A stretch of 64,000 bases of DNA from Dolomedes plantarius. Taxonomy: Eukaryota; Arthropoda; Arachnida; Araneae; Dolomedidae. The stretch lies in assembly GCA_907164885.2 (NCBI GenBank), contig OU015499.1:155505821-155569820 (forward strand), read 5' to 3'. The notes under the pieces were generated by a model. That model saw nothing but the letters and a program-made list of their open reading frames with translations, had not been told where the DNA came from and made no database searches. Of this stretch, positions 20,352 to 32,597 are shown piece by piece. Position numbers and translations under genes: made by a program. Each line of letters begins with the position of its first letter. Within the stretch, counting starts at the first letter, position 1.

Positions 20352-22209
20352 TCAGGGATAGAAAAAAATTTGTGAAAATTCCTTCACGTATTTAATAATT
20401 TCCGAGAAGTCGGAGAGGCCATTATAATTAGTAGTGTGGTTTTCTGTGGTATGGTGAGAATGAGCGGAATATTTAGAAATTGGTTTTTCTATGTCAATCT
20501 TTTTCCTAGGCGCGGTCCTAGCGTACGCTAGTTCCGGAGCACTGGGAGTGTTATTTTGAGTGTCTGTGATGGAGTCAGAGTGGGTATTGCTAGAAGCCTG
20601 AGGGTTTGTGTGATTAATGTTTTTGTTCCAAGCAGGAGTGCTTGGGATAGGGGCAGGAATGAAGTTGTTGTTGGTATTCTTATTAAAGTTACTTGTGTTG
20701 GTGTCAGTTTTGGATTTAGCTATGTTTTTAGGGTGTCTAGAACATTTGGTGTAATTGGCAGTGTGGTTGCCTCCACAATTTGCACATTTGAAAAGCTCAG
20801 GATTTCCCTTAATGGGACAAATCCTAGCTTGGTGTCCCCCACTGCACAATAGGCATTTGGGTGTTAAATTACATGTGGTGCTCGCATGCCCGAACCGCTG
20901 ACAGTTGTAGCATTGAGCCGTTCCTGAATTTTTGAAGGGGGTGATAGTGATTTTAAGAAAATTAATACTAGTGAGTTGGTTAATGTTATCGTTGTTAGGT
21001 GATGGTTTTAGGGAGGCCATAAATAGTGGCAAAATAGTTTTGGTTCTCTTGTTTGTCAGATATGCGATTTTAATAGGTTCTATGCCAATGTTAGTTAGAG
21101 CGTCATGAATATCTTGCCTATCATTGTTGGCGGGCAAGCCCTTGATTAAGATCTTACGTGGCCTTTCCGACCTCGGATCGATTATTCTAAATGGGACATT
21201 GTTTTTAATTAGTAATTCTTGCGCATTTTTGTAACTCACGACATTCGTGAATACAACGTGGATCAGAGAGCCTGCCATCTCTGGCTCGACTTCAGGACAA
21301 ATGCCTTTAATTGACGTAATTAGGTTTTTGTAATTAGGACCAGATTCAAAGTAAATATGGTGCTTTTGCAAGCGCTTAGGTTCCGCGGAATCTTGCGTCT
21401 CCATATCAATAGCTTCAGAAGAAGTAGTAACTTCGATGTTATCATTAGCGCCAGCGATCGGCTGTTCAGAATTATGAGTAGTAGTTATAATACTAGGATC
21501 CGGGGGGGGCAGAGTCTACTCTCTGACGTTTTGCAGTTTTAGCTCTGTAATCTACAGTACCGCTTTTAGTTAGAAATAGTTCCTCGTTAAATTTAGCAAA
21601 AATGGTAGTATTAAATCCTAACAAATTTCTCTTTAAGTAATCCTCAAGGTGAAAAATGTGGAAAAAGTCCTTAATATTATTAGCCCTATTACTATTGAGC
21701 ACTGAGTACAACTGATCGAAAGCATCACTTACCTTGTGGCGCTCTTCGACCGGTAAGAAGTAATATCTGCAGTACAGACTGTTGGCAAAGTTCTTCAACA
21801 TCTGGGAGAAGCTGTATTGATTCACTGGGTAGTGAGCATCGATAAATTTGTGGAAAGCATCGCGTCTTCTATCGAGTTCCAAGTTCACATTCAACTCTTC
21901 ACGTGGCGTTTGGTCGATCGGCACTGTATTAATGGCGTCGACTTGCTTCCTGGCGGCAGCACGTTTCTTCTTTTGACCTTTGGAGAGTTTCCTTGGGTCC
22001 GTTCCAAGTTCGTTCCTGGCATCCACTGCCATACGCAGCAGAGCGTCGTCATTCTTCGGTTGCGTAGAGTTTTTAAGAAAGTCCAAGCGGGAGAGTGATG
22101 CTGTAGAAACTAACGAGGCGTCATCCCCAGAGTCAGAGTCGGAAGACCGATAAAATCGTCCAACAGGGCTTACACCCGCCGATCCAGCTACATTAGCCCG
22201 GTCACTCAT
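20352..22209 (-). pseudogene. Jockey-type LINE ORF1 (gag-like), one frameshift
   Basis: Two overlapping minus-strand frames form one nucleic-acid-binding ORF1 protein. The N-terminal part (22209-21493, starting MSDRANVAGS) is acidic/serine rich, then basic (KGQKKKRAAARKQ). The C-terminal part (21404-20352 plus upstream frame) has a PRE_C2HC-like region (RPRKILIKGLPAN onward) and three zinc knuckles: CYNCQRFGHASTTC, CLLCSGGHQARIC and CANCGGNHTANYTKC, then an Asn/Thr-rich tail. The frames meet at an eight-base C run (plus-strand G run at 21502-21509); removing one base would make them continuous, so the break is a homopolymer slip or sequencing error. ORF1 binds the element's RNA. No ORF2 follows, so the element is 3'-incomplete, which is unusual because LINEs normally truncate at the 5' end. 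Confidence 0.82.
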
Positions 22210-22698
22210 GAGCAAGCTATAAAAATAGCCCCACAGAATCACCCAACTGAACGTAACTGGGAAACGAGCGAAGGAGGACGGCTCATAATTTGACCATGAG
22301 GATTCGGAGAGGCATAATTAAGCATGCGTATTTCAATGAGCCGCTATGCCAAACAGACGCTCGTTATATTTATACTGTCCAGTGGCAACGATATCGCTTA
22401 AGCCAGTTGTTTATGTTGGCATCTGTAGCTTCATGGTTGCCATGAAGCTAGCTTCATAGCAACGTAAGTTCTGTAGCTTCATGATACTGCTTATTCAATT
22501 CAATTTTCTATAATCTTTGTAATAAAAAGAATAAAGTGGTGCCAATCGCGACAATTTTAGCAGCTTTTAGAATGGATCACGGAATGAAAGAACATTGATC
22601 TAGATGATTAAAGAATAAACAGATATTCAAGTAATTTTAATTTACAGTTTTTTTTTCTTCTGTTTTGTATGACAGACTGTTTTGTTTAGAAGTTGAAA
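22210..22698. other. 5' flank of the LINE and spacer
   Basis: The first ~180 bp are likely LINE 5' untranslated sequence and internal promoter, by position only. A short inverted pair TAGCTTCATGGTTGCCATGAAGCTAG sits near 22425-22453. Nothing else recognised. Confidence 0.35.
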
Positions 22699-22703
22699 AT
22701 GAT

Positions 22704-23953
22704 ATAGGGTGAAGTGGGGTAAGTGAGAATGCAGAATCATATAGTTCTACTTTGAATCTAAATAACTTTTTAACAAGTTGTATTTGTATGAAGATTTGCA
22801 TACATACATTTGGTTATCTTCAACATTTTTAGTTTATTTTTTTTTAATCTATTCACAGGTTTTTTTTGCCGTAAATATTTAAAGTTCTTGTGTTGTGCGT
22901 TCTCACTAGCCCCGCACTTGGGGTAAGTGAGAACGCAGGTTCCAATAAATCATAGTAGCTTATAGTAAAATAAGAAGGCCAAGGGAAAGAATAGATATTT
23001 CATGCTGAACCAGAGGCTATTTATTTATATTTTTAAATATCCGTTTATTCTGAAAAGCATTTAACAAACAAAACCTACATTTGGCATTTTATTGTCAATT
23101 TGGCAAAAATCTAAAAAATATGCAGTACCATGTATTGGGATTGAGCCCTTCAAACCTACAATAAATAAACTAGTTTCACTTGCATAATTTACTATTTTTG
23201 AATGTTAAGGAATTAAAAACAATCATCAGCTTTTAAAGAAACATGGCAAAAGGTGGTTGGTTATGAAGTTTCTCCTGCTAGAAAACATATGTTGGAAAGA
23301 AAAAACTATTTAATATGGCTGTTATAGCTCTAAGCCATAGGTTTTTACAGTATATGGGGCAAGTGAGAACTGCTGTTCTCACTTGATTTCGACACAAAAT
23401 TTTTAAGGGGCAAGTGAAAATCCAGTAGTACTGCAGTAATATTGCAAAAATTGGCTTTTATATACCGTAAGATGGTGTTATTTTGTGACGGATTTTAAGT
23501 TTTTTCCTGTGTCAGCCGATCAGTTTTAAAAGCAGCCCGAAATGAACAATTTCAAAACATTGGTATATCTATTTCTTAGGTAGTAATGTATTGCGATAAC
23601 CCAGATCTTAAATTACCATTGAGAAATTAAAATGGTTTTTATATACCTTATCTGTATTCTTCGTTTCTTAATGAATAAGTGGGAATTTTCAAAATAACTC
23701 TATGTGAATAGGTTAATTAATTTAGATTTTTTTTTTGGCTAGTACTTGAACTTGGGTACCTTAGTTAAAATGCAAGGCTTTGGTAGGTATAAAAGTTTTC
23801 CATTTTACAATTTTTTTCTGTAAATAAAAACTAAACATAACAGTAGAGCATGAATTTTCCTACAAAGTGCACTTGAAATTTTTTAAAAAAAGTTAAGTTT
23901 TTTAGGGTTGAAATCAATGTTGAAAGCCCACATTGACACTTACTTCACCCTAT
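22704..23953. mobile_element. GGGGTAAGTGAG-family DNA element, copy 1
   Basis: Terminal repeats ATAGGGTGAAGT / ACTTCACCCTAT are flanked by the 5-bp direct repeat ATGAT (22699-22703, 23954-23958); a 3-bp parse (TGA) is also possible. The 1250-bp interior is non-coding and carries GGGGTAAGTGAG-like motifs in both orientations (about 22716, 22900 inverted, 22919, 23356, 23370 inverted, 23407), spaced as though they were protein-binding sites. Almost the same sequence, inverted, is found at 28368-29478. The superfamily is not recognised with confidence. Confidence 0.72.
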
Positions 23954-23958
23954 ATGAT

Positions 23959-25880
23959 TTCTATATTTTATACCATTTTTTAGTGAGTGAAGCTGAATGT
24001 TAATGAATACGTATAACTATTAAACTGTAAAAAACTTCATGTTTACCATGGTATGTTCATTTTCAGCAAATTAGTGGATTATTACTTTCTGGTAAATGTT
24101 GGCGTTCTATTAAAAGATACGCCCCTCGATTTCAAAAGATTACTAAAGTTGCGAATCTGATTCCTGTGATAATTTCTTATTTACAATTTTAATCCAAAAT
24201 TTTTAAATATATGATCATACAAGCTAGATGTAATGTGTTTAGCAACTTTGCTGGTTATGAGTTATACAAATGTTTTTGAGCTGCTAATAATTGCAGTAAA
24301 AGATAAAATATACTGGGAGCAATTCCATATTCTGTACTGTTTTGTCAAAAGTTGTCAAGTTCCACCAAATGGAGTCCTTGTAATGAGAAAGTTAAGAAAA
24401 TACTATTTCTTACTGTTTTAAAACTTTTACCTGACAATCAATACTTTGTATGAAATTCAACAATAACTAGCTAATAAACAATTTCAAAAAGTAGGTCAAA
24501 TTTTAAATATTTTTAAAATATACATTTATAGGATAGTTTGTTGAAAATATTCAGAAGGAAATAATATATTCAAAATGCAAAAATTTTATTTTTATAAATA
24601 ATCTTAAAAGCTAGAAAATAAACATGCAAATAGTTCAATTTAGACTCCTAAAAATACAAAAATTGTTAAAAAATAAATAAAGTACATAAAATTTAAATGT
24701 CTGTAGCAAGATAATTGCAACATATATAGAATAATGAAAATTTTAAAAAAATGGCAACAATAGTATTGTTCAATTTCATTTAAACTTAAAACTTTCCGGC
24801 AGAGGGCACATGCCCATTTAGTGAGTTTTTGACATTATTGCTTTTCTGTGTTTCAGTATCTTTAATTTTTTTGTTTACTTTCAGTGTGGCAACAGGTTAA
24901 AATATTGAGTTTGATTTTGTGTGTTCTTTTAGTTTGTGATATATTTTTCAAGTGAATATTTCTACGAAATATTAAAGTAACTTAAATAAAATTCCAAGGC
25001 AATTGAAGTTGTTTAATGATGCTTTCAATCTACAGTTAATTTAATATTGAATTTCAATTATAATCAAGTATTATTGGTGAATTGTTAGAACAAATATTAC
25101 CAGATGATGTACCAGAAGTACTCAGGCCTCGAGTAAGACCTATAATCCACATATGAATAACGAAGAGTAAGCTCTCATCTTCCAGAATATATTCCTTGAA
25201 AAAAAGGAAAATAAAATCTTACAAAATGAATTCAAAATATTTTTCATTCACTGAACGTATAATTCATTATCTGAAGCAAATTTCAAATTTCATTGGCTAA
25301 ACACATCTATAAAATCATCATTCAAATTCATTTAAATGAAACTGAAGAGACATAATCACTGATGAGGCTTCATCACTCTTTTGGTGATGTATGAACGAAG
25401 CTTAGGTTGTTCAGGTTTGCTGCCTATTAAGCCATTAAACTGAATAATAAAAACATTTATTATAAAGATCACAATCCCATTGCAGCAGAACATAAATAAA
25501 GAAACCACTTATATTATCACCAAATTTGTTGCAATAAAAAATCCAGTACTTTTCCCCCAACATTCATGTATTTGGTGTTTTTTAAATTTGACTCCACACT
25601 TAAAATATATTAAAATTGTTAAAATATCTAAAGCTTATCAAAGTTAACAAACCATCATTTATGTGCATCATTTACGTGAATTTTTTAAAAATTGCAATGA
25701 AATCAATATACACTGTTAATTTCATGAGAAACTTATAGATAGATCTGATTAAAGAATTAAGTTTTCCACATAAATGATGAACTGGCACTAAATTTGGTGA
25801 GTTTTTACAGCTTGGCACTAAGAGCAGCAATATGCAGTTTTTAGGCATTACTTTCTTGACTTCGTTGAAATTTTTTGTGA
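23959..25880. other. no complete gene; possible small exon
   Basis: AT-rich sequence. A short frame at about 25077-25131 (GELLEQILPDDVPEVLRP) ends at a GTAAGA donor-like site and could be an upstream exon of the transposase relic at 25900, but it is too short to prove. The 76-codon minus frame at 25672-25902 is not recognised. Confidence 0.3.
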
Positions 25881-26960
25881 GAAACTCTCTGTTCTGCTTC
25901 ATAACTTCATGATTTCATAGCAAAACAGCAAAATTCTTTTATGAGTGAGACTAAGGAAAATCTTAGATTCTGAGGTGGTGGTCTTTTGTGATTTTTCTGA
26001 GAATTATTCCTTCGTATTACAGGACGAAGCACAATCTTACCACTGGACACGTAACCAGGCAACAGTGCATCCGTTTGTAGTGTATTTTAAAAAAGAAGAT
26101 AAAAAAGAGCATTTCAGTTTCGTAATAATATCAGACTGCCTTGAGCACAACACTACTGCAGTCTATCTATTTCAAACAAAACTAATCCAGTATCTGAAAT
26201 CAAAGTTTGAAACATTTCCAAAAAAAAAATATACTATTTTTCAGATGGGTCAGCAGCCCAATACAAGAATAAAAAGAACTTTTTAAACCTGTGCCTTCAC
26301 TACAAAGATTTTGGGGTTGAAGCTGAATGGCATTTTTCAGCCACAGCACACGGAAAAGGCCCATGTGATGGAGTGGGGGCACAGTAAAAAGATTGGCAGC
26401 CAGGGCTATCCTGCAGCGACCTTATGAAGACCAAATACAGACTCCAAGACAACTCTTTGAATGGGCAAATCAGAATATTTCTAACAGATTTCACATATGT
26501 AAACCATGAAGAGTATATTCAAACAGAAGAACAATTGGCACACCAGTACAGAAAAACTGTAGCTATCCCAGGGACACAAAAGCTCCATGCCTTTGGACCC
26601 TCAAAGTGTACAACAAAAAAAAAACTATAAAATCCTTTTCTTCTGCATCTATATCAACCATCTTTCCTGTAGCAAGTTATGGAAATAGGTTGGGCTTCAG
26701 TGACATGGGTGGATATGTGGTTGCAGTCTATGATGGCAAATGGTACCTAAGCTATGTTTTAGCTAAAAATGAAGATGTAAATGAAGTAAAAGCAACATTT
26801 CTCCATCCCCAAGGACCATCTCCTTCATTTTCATACCCTTCAAGACCTGATGTACTGTGGATTCCCTCTTCAAATGTGATCTGCAAGGTGAACCCCGTCA
26901 CACCAACTGGTTGAACATACAATTTACAAGGCAACGAGGTGAGAAAGATTGAGGATATTG
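25880..26960 (+). pseudogene. unclassified DDE-type transposase-like protein relic
   Basis: Across about four frameshifts the plus strand reads as one protein. FIAKQQNSFMSETKENL leads to VVFCDFSENYSFVLQDEAQS, then HWTRNQATVHPFVVYF, then (shifted at the A run near 26220) YYFSDGSAAQYKNKKNF and DFGVEAEWHFSATAHGKGPC, then RLAARASLQRPYE, and a C-terminal module with YVVAVYDGKWYLSYVL, FLHPQGPSPSF and VLWIPSSNVICKV ending near 26915. The spaced acidic residues (D in CDFSENY, D in FSDG, E in EWHF) suggest a DDE nuclease. I recall similar uncharacterised proteins as multicopy genes in arthropods and cnidarians, but I cannot name the superfamily. Several stops make this copy non-functional. It lies between the two inverted GGGGTAAGTGAG elements, so it may be their transposase source, an inference only. 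Confidence 0.6.
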
Positions 26961-27060
26961 TGCAAGAGTTCATGGCCTCCCAGAAATTTAGATGTGATCG
27001 CTGTACATATGCTACTTCCATGTCTGTAAACTGGTAAACTCTATGCATGACTCCATAAAT

Positions 27061-27103
27061 AAAATTATGATTTTGAGATAGACTGGATTTTCTAGAAAAG
27101 TGT

Positions 27104-27145
<42 letters not shown>

Positions 27146-28035
27146 GTATATAATTATATAGATACTTATATAATTATAAATGTAGTTATAATTATGTATG
27201 ATTGTATAATTATACATTATAATTATATTTATTTGTATATGTATATGGAAGATTTGGCATTTTTTCCTCTACCCATGCATACTTTATACCTCCTATATCT
27301 CAGGATCCCATAAAGATCCCAAAATAAGATTTTGGGTGCTGTTAGATAATGATATAAACTTATGAGAATTTTTTCAAAATTTTAAAATTGTCGCTTTTTG
27401 AGAAATTTAAATTTTAAAATTTCAAATTGATTAAAAAAAATTATTTTTTTATAAATGCTATCATGTTGCATATCATGTGAAAGCACTAAAATAGAGCTTT
27501 AAAATGAGCCTAAGTTCAGATCTGAACCTCAAATGGTCACTGTTTTACAGCGATTTTAAGACCAACATATGTGGTGTTTTTTTGCAAAAAATTGAAATTT
27601 TAATGTTTAATAACTTTTGAACCAATAAAGTAAGACCACTAAGAATTGACATTTTTTCATATGTCCATAAAACCTGCAAGTATGCCAAAAATCGTCAAAA
27701 TCTGGGATGGTCATTTCGGATTTTGCAAAAAATTGTGTTGATTTGACATGGAATGACCCTTTCACTCTTCAGTTAAAGTACTTTTTATTTAAGATTCTGT
27801 TTGAAATGACTTTTTTAATGTTATTTCTTTCTTTTTTCATCCAGTGATAAAATTTTTGGTGACAACATTTAATAAATTACTTTCATGCTCATCTTTCATT
27901 GCAACAAAATTAACAGCAACATCATTAAATGCAATATGCCTAAATATTCATCATTTTAGGTATATCATTCATTCATTATAATATGCTTGTTTAATCTTTT
28001 AAATCAATGTTTTTAAAGAAGATAATTTAAAAGTA
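27061..28035. other. TA microsatellite and AT-rich spacer
   Basis: (TA)n at about 27106-27140 with related TAT-rich tract to 27245. The rest (27245-27770) is anonymous repeat-like sequence with no gene; it could be 3' sequence of the transposase-like relic. Confidence 0.4.
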
Positions 28036-28367
28036 ATATGGTAAAGTGGGGTGAGTGAGAATGAAGGCATTTGTTTATCAAGTCAAAGGATTTTAAGATA
28101 TCCACAGAGAATGTAATTCTTTTTATCAGAACTCTACAATACAGTTAAGTGCTACAAGAAATCAGATGAAGATTAAGCTATGCCTATTATAACATTTCTT
28201 GGTTAGAAAAAATCACACCTACCTCTTCATAAACAATGAGATAGAAAAGCTATTGTCTATTTAAATAAGTTTTTATTTTTCAGTCATAAATGTTTGCTCT
28301 GAGAGAAACTGCAAAAGTTCAATACCATATTTAACAAAATAGTGATTAAAGAAACATATTTACGTGT
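28036..28367. repeat. partial GGGGTAAGTGAG-family terminus with sequence repeated at 33.3-33.9 kb
   Basis: Starts ATGGTAAAGTGGGGTGAGTG, a variant of the family terminus, then runs through about 290 bp that reappear inverted and twice in tandem at 33290-33545 and 33570-33890 (for example AAGAGGTAGGT and GTTAAATATG blocks). It ends at the start of the next family member at 28368. Confidence 0.55.
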
Positions 28368-29478
28368 ATGGTAAGGTGGGGTAAGTGAGAACATGGGCCT
28401 AAAACCCTAAAAAATCTAACTTTTAAAAAAGTTTGAAGTGTACTTTGTAGGAAAATTTTGCCTCTACGATTATGTTTAGTTTTTATTTACAGAAAAAATT
28501 GTGAAATGGAAAATTTTTATACGTACCAAATCCTTGTATTTTAACTAAGGTACCCAAGTTCGAATACTAGCCAAAAGAAAAAAAAGCATAACTAATAATT
28601 AACAGCACATAGTTATGTTTAAAATACCCACTTATTCATTAAGAAATGAAGACTATAGTTGAAATATATAAAAACCATTTTTTTTACAATATTACTTCAG
28701 TACTGTACGGTTTTCACTTCTCCCATAAAAATGTTCTGTCAGGGCAAATTGAGAACACGAAGGTTGGGCCAAGTGAGAACAGTAATTTACCAGAAAAGCA
28801 AACAAAAAGGAAATAAAATTAACTAGTTTTATGTGGCCTGTTCTCAATGATTGCTCGAATGTACCAGATGATGACTTATTAGTGTTCCTGGAAGATAAAA
28901 GGCCTGGAGGGTGTGGTAAACTAATTTTTTCTGTCTTTTTGGTCCTACAATATTCAGTAGGGCCTAGGCAAAGGAAAAAAACTTCAAGTAGTATAAAACA
29001 TGTAAATAAACAGCAAATTTCAGTAGTAAGCTAGTGGAAAAGATTTTGTTTTGTTTTGAACTTGTAATGGAAGTTTTCATTTGTTACGATATTCAGAACA
29101 TTCAAGTAGGATAGAAGATGTAAACAAATAGTAAATTTAACTAATAAGCTAGAGAAAAAGGATTTTTTGTTTTGAACTTTTAACATACATTTGTTACTCT
29201 AAAACAAATATATACAAATATACTTATTCTGTTAATATTCGGACAGTGTTGAAACTGCTAACAACAAATACCTCCACAAAAAAATGTAAAAAAAAAATAG
29301 CTTTTGTTCAGCATGAAATATTTAATCTTTCCCTTGCCCCACCTATTTTTGCTATACGCGACTAAAATTTATTGGGACCCGTGATCTCACTTGCCCCAAG
29401 TATGGGGGCAAGTGAGAATACAAAACACAAAAACTTTAAATATTTATGGCAAAAAAAGTTGCCACTTCACTCTACTTA
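28368..29478. mobile_element. GGGGTAAGTGAG-family DNA element, copy 2 (inverted)
   Basis: Begins ATGGTAAGGTGGGGTAAGTG and ends CACTTCACTCTA; read on the minus strand it aligns with 22704-23953, including the landmarks GGTACCTTAGTTAAAAT, TGTAAATAAAAACTAAACAT, CTTAATGAATAAGTGG and ATTTCATGCTGAAC. Relative to copy 1 it lacks about 140 bp near its right end. Termini are diverged and no clear target duplication is seen. Confidence 0.7.
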
Positions 29479-30496
29479 ATATTTGAAATTTAAATTCTTT
29501 TTAAAGCATAAATAAATTATTTAACACTTCAAAACTGTACATAATTTTTAATATATTATATATATACAAATGTTTAATGTTCTCTTCACTGTGCATTCTA
29601 AAGATTTCTTCATTAGAAACATTTCAAGATTTACAAAAGCTGTATTAACTGATATTAATCACAGACTTGTTATAATTAAAATAATTTTTGGAAAAATTAT
29701 ATTTCATTCAGTTTTGAACTATATTTTAATTGTCTGTTTAATCCCCCTCTCCCCCAAGGGTATAAAATATTTTTTAAAAAATATAAAAGATAATTTTGCT
29801 CAAAACATGAAAATATGGGTTAGTAAGTTTTCATTTTGCATGAGGTAAATATGCATAACATATGCATACATTCTTAATCTAACATAGAAAATCTTCTTTT
29901 TCCAAATTCTACAGTTACATGAATATTTAAAAATATCCTTAAAGATATGCAATTGAAAAGCCAGTAGCTGCCATTTGTAGCTACTGTAGATATTTTATAG
30001 GGTTTCCAAAACAATAGGTTTTAATACTTCAATTTCTTTGACCAGCTTATAGCTATCTACATCTTTTACAGACTTCATTTGGTCATAATTCTGAATCATT
30101 TTTACAACTGTCAAGTTAATTTCTAGTACTGATTCTTATTTTCATTGTTCATTCTGTGGAATCATCAGGAATAAACTTGTATAGCCTGTCTAGCTTTCTA
30201 CGATATTTGTTAAAAACAGTATACCCCAAATATTTCTTTCTAGTTACTTATTGGTTCATCTTCATTCTTGTAATCAAATGTCCTTTTACATGTGGTAGAC
30301 GTGTTTCCTGAAATTCTGGAGTAACTTCTAAATAAGTCGCAAGCTCAATGGCTCCGACTCAAACTTCTTCAAAACCAGATTGGCTATATTTGGTCAGGCA
30401 TTCCAGAAGGCTTCTAAATGTTCACAGTAATTCTAACATGTCTTGAGCATTGTAAGTTTAAATGGTCACAATGTGACATTTGTATTCATAGGTATA
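29479..30496. other. no gene recognised
   Basis: AT-rich spacer. A 92-codon plus-strand frame (29570-29848), rich in F/I/K, has no recognisable domain and is likely chance. Nothing else identified. Confidence 0.35.
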
Positions 30497-31755
30497 GAGG
30501 TGGTTATCAAAATAATGGAAACACCTTTCAATATTAGTGGTGTATATGAATGTGCTTCATATTCCTTAAAAAACAAGTCTGGCCACTGGTATTTTTTTAT
30601 ATATATTGTTCTACTGTCAGGCAGCAGTAATGAAGCTAAGGGCATCATGCTTTTGGGTGGGAACAGTGTAAAATGTCAAACTTTGCAGATCATGCGAAAA
30701 GGGCAAATTGTTGGAGTGCATTTAAATTGGAGTATCTGTTACTGCAACTCCCAGGCTAATGGGTGTTTTTCGAGCTATGGTATCGAAAGTCATGATAGCA
30801 TACAGAGTGCACGGAAAAACTTTCTTTGCCAAACAGAATAGTGGGCGAAAGGGAGAGCTGAGTAAAAGAGATGGACTAGGTTTAAAGCGGATTGTGACAT
30901 GAAGAAAGAAAACAATTGCAACCAAAATGATCGAAGAGCTCAATCTGCATCTGCATGTTCCAATATCACCATTAGAGGTACAGGGGAATTTCACAAACAA
31001 AGCATTTATGGAAGAGTTGCTATTTCCAAGCCACTTATAACAGATGGCATTACAAAATATCGTCCACAGTGATGCTACGAGCGCAAATCCTGGTCGAGTA
31101 ATATGTTGAAAAACGACATTTAGTCCGACGAATCATTGTTCACATTGTTTCTCGTAACAGGATGTATGTATGTCTGGAAAACCCTTACATAAGCATAAGA
31201 TTCTGGCTGTCTCATCACAGCTGCCAATCATGGAGGTAGATCTATCATGCTATGGGATGGCATCTCATGGTTTTCTTCAGGCCCTATTGTAACCCTAAAA
31301 GGGAGATTGAATGGGAAGGTCTATGTCGAAATTTTAGCTCACTAGTCCATCCTATGGTGCAAACATTGTTTCTTGCAGATATGGCATTCTCCAGGATGAT
31401 AATCCCCCTATACATACAGCTAAATCTATCAAGTATTGGTTTGAAGACCATGAAAAAGAAGTCAAATATCTTATGTTGCCCTGTACAATCCCTCCGACTA
31501 TATATCATCCAACCACTGTGATCTGTATAAGCGGATACAGCCAGGTATCGATATCCACCACAGCATCTCTACAAGAATTTTCATGGTTTTTCCCTGAAGA
31601 ATGGTATAATATATTCTTAACCACTATTCATGACTTGTATAATCCAATTCCAAGGTGAATCAGATGGTATTACATGACAAAGGTGATCCTGCGCTTTATT
31701 AATAAAGGTTTTCATGATGTTTCTTAGTGTTTCCATTATTTTGATAACCACCTGT
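30497..31755 (+). mobile_element. old Tc1-like transposon with degenerate transposase
   Basis: Terminal repeats of about 25 bp (GGTGGTTATCAAAATAATGG and its reverse complement near 31728-31753) follow a TA at 30495-30496. The plus strand holds a heavily mutated transposase: HPMVQTLF at about 31350, then in another frame LQDDNPPIHTAKSIKYWFED (second catalytic D kept) at about 31391-31455, with the third catalytic block no longer readable as SPDLNxIE. Many stops and frameshifts; an old, dead copy. Confidence 0.82.
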
Positions 31756-32597
31756 TTATGCAACTGTGTTCAAAACTTAATGCAAATTTTTGTTGGCATA
31801 TAAATGGTGTTGTGTGGCTTTTTCTTGCACCTCATTTTACCCCTTTTTTTAATTCCTGAACTACTTTTAAGTGATGATTTTGTTGAGATACCTTTGAGTG
31901 GCTCTGAATCTTATTAAAATCTCTTAAGGCTCTGAAGGTTGTCAGAATCTCTTAAAGAAAACATAAGTTTGTCTGGGAAAGTTAATGAAATTTGAATAAA
32001 ATTCCTTTCTCTCTGATGTTCTATGATGAAATGCATGAATATTTTGATATGTGTCCGCAAAGTTAGAGATGACTAAAAACCACCTTCACATCTGGCATGT
32101 GTTATTAATCTGACCTGTGCTGAACTTCTAATTAATTCACTTCCAGTGAAGAGAGATAATATTCAGTATCTAGTACTCTCTAATCCAATCACAAATGTTA
32201 TTGTAGATTGTAACCCTCTACCTCACCAAATGGGTGGTTATGTTTTAATAGTTCCAAATGCTCCTAATCCAAACCCTACACCTCATATATCTTAAGTTTT
32301 GTGATTTTTTTTTCTGGTTTAAGCTTAACAATCCAATGTTGTTAACTGCCATATACCAGTCTGTCAATACTTGATACTCCAATGAGATTATATTTATAAA
32401 AGTATTTTGCTGTACATTTTATTTTGAAATAAACAATGACACTTTGTTAGGCAATATCATTTTCTTTTTGTCACATTTTCTCGAAATTAAGACAATAAAT
32501 GTTTTGCAAGGATCCTCACCTGAGATTATGTGTACAAAATAGAGAAACATTACTTTTTAATATTCCTGTGAATTGTATTACTTCGAAGGATTTAAAT
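31756..32597. other. no gene recognised
   Basis: AT-rich sequence. TCCAATC.. / CCTACACCTC blocks near 32170-32285 repeat weakly. No open frame with a recognisable domain. Confidence 0.35.

Noticed and set aside
22699..29478. A single 6.8-kb transposon with 1.2-kb terminal inverted repeats
   Set aside because: Copy 1 has its own inverted ends and 5-bp duplication, so at least the left arm is an independent element. Kept only as an alternative.
29570..29848. 92-codon plus-strand frame
   Set aside because: Composition (F, I, K, N) follows AT-rich DNA and no domain is visible.
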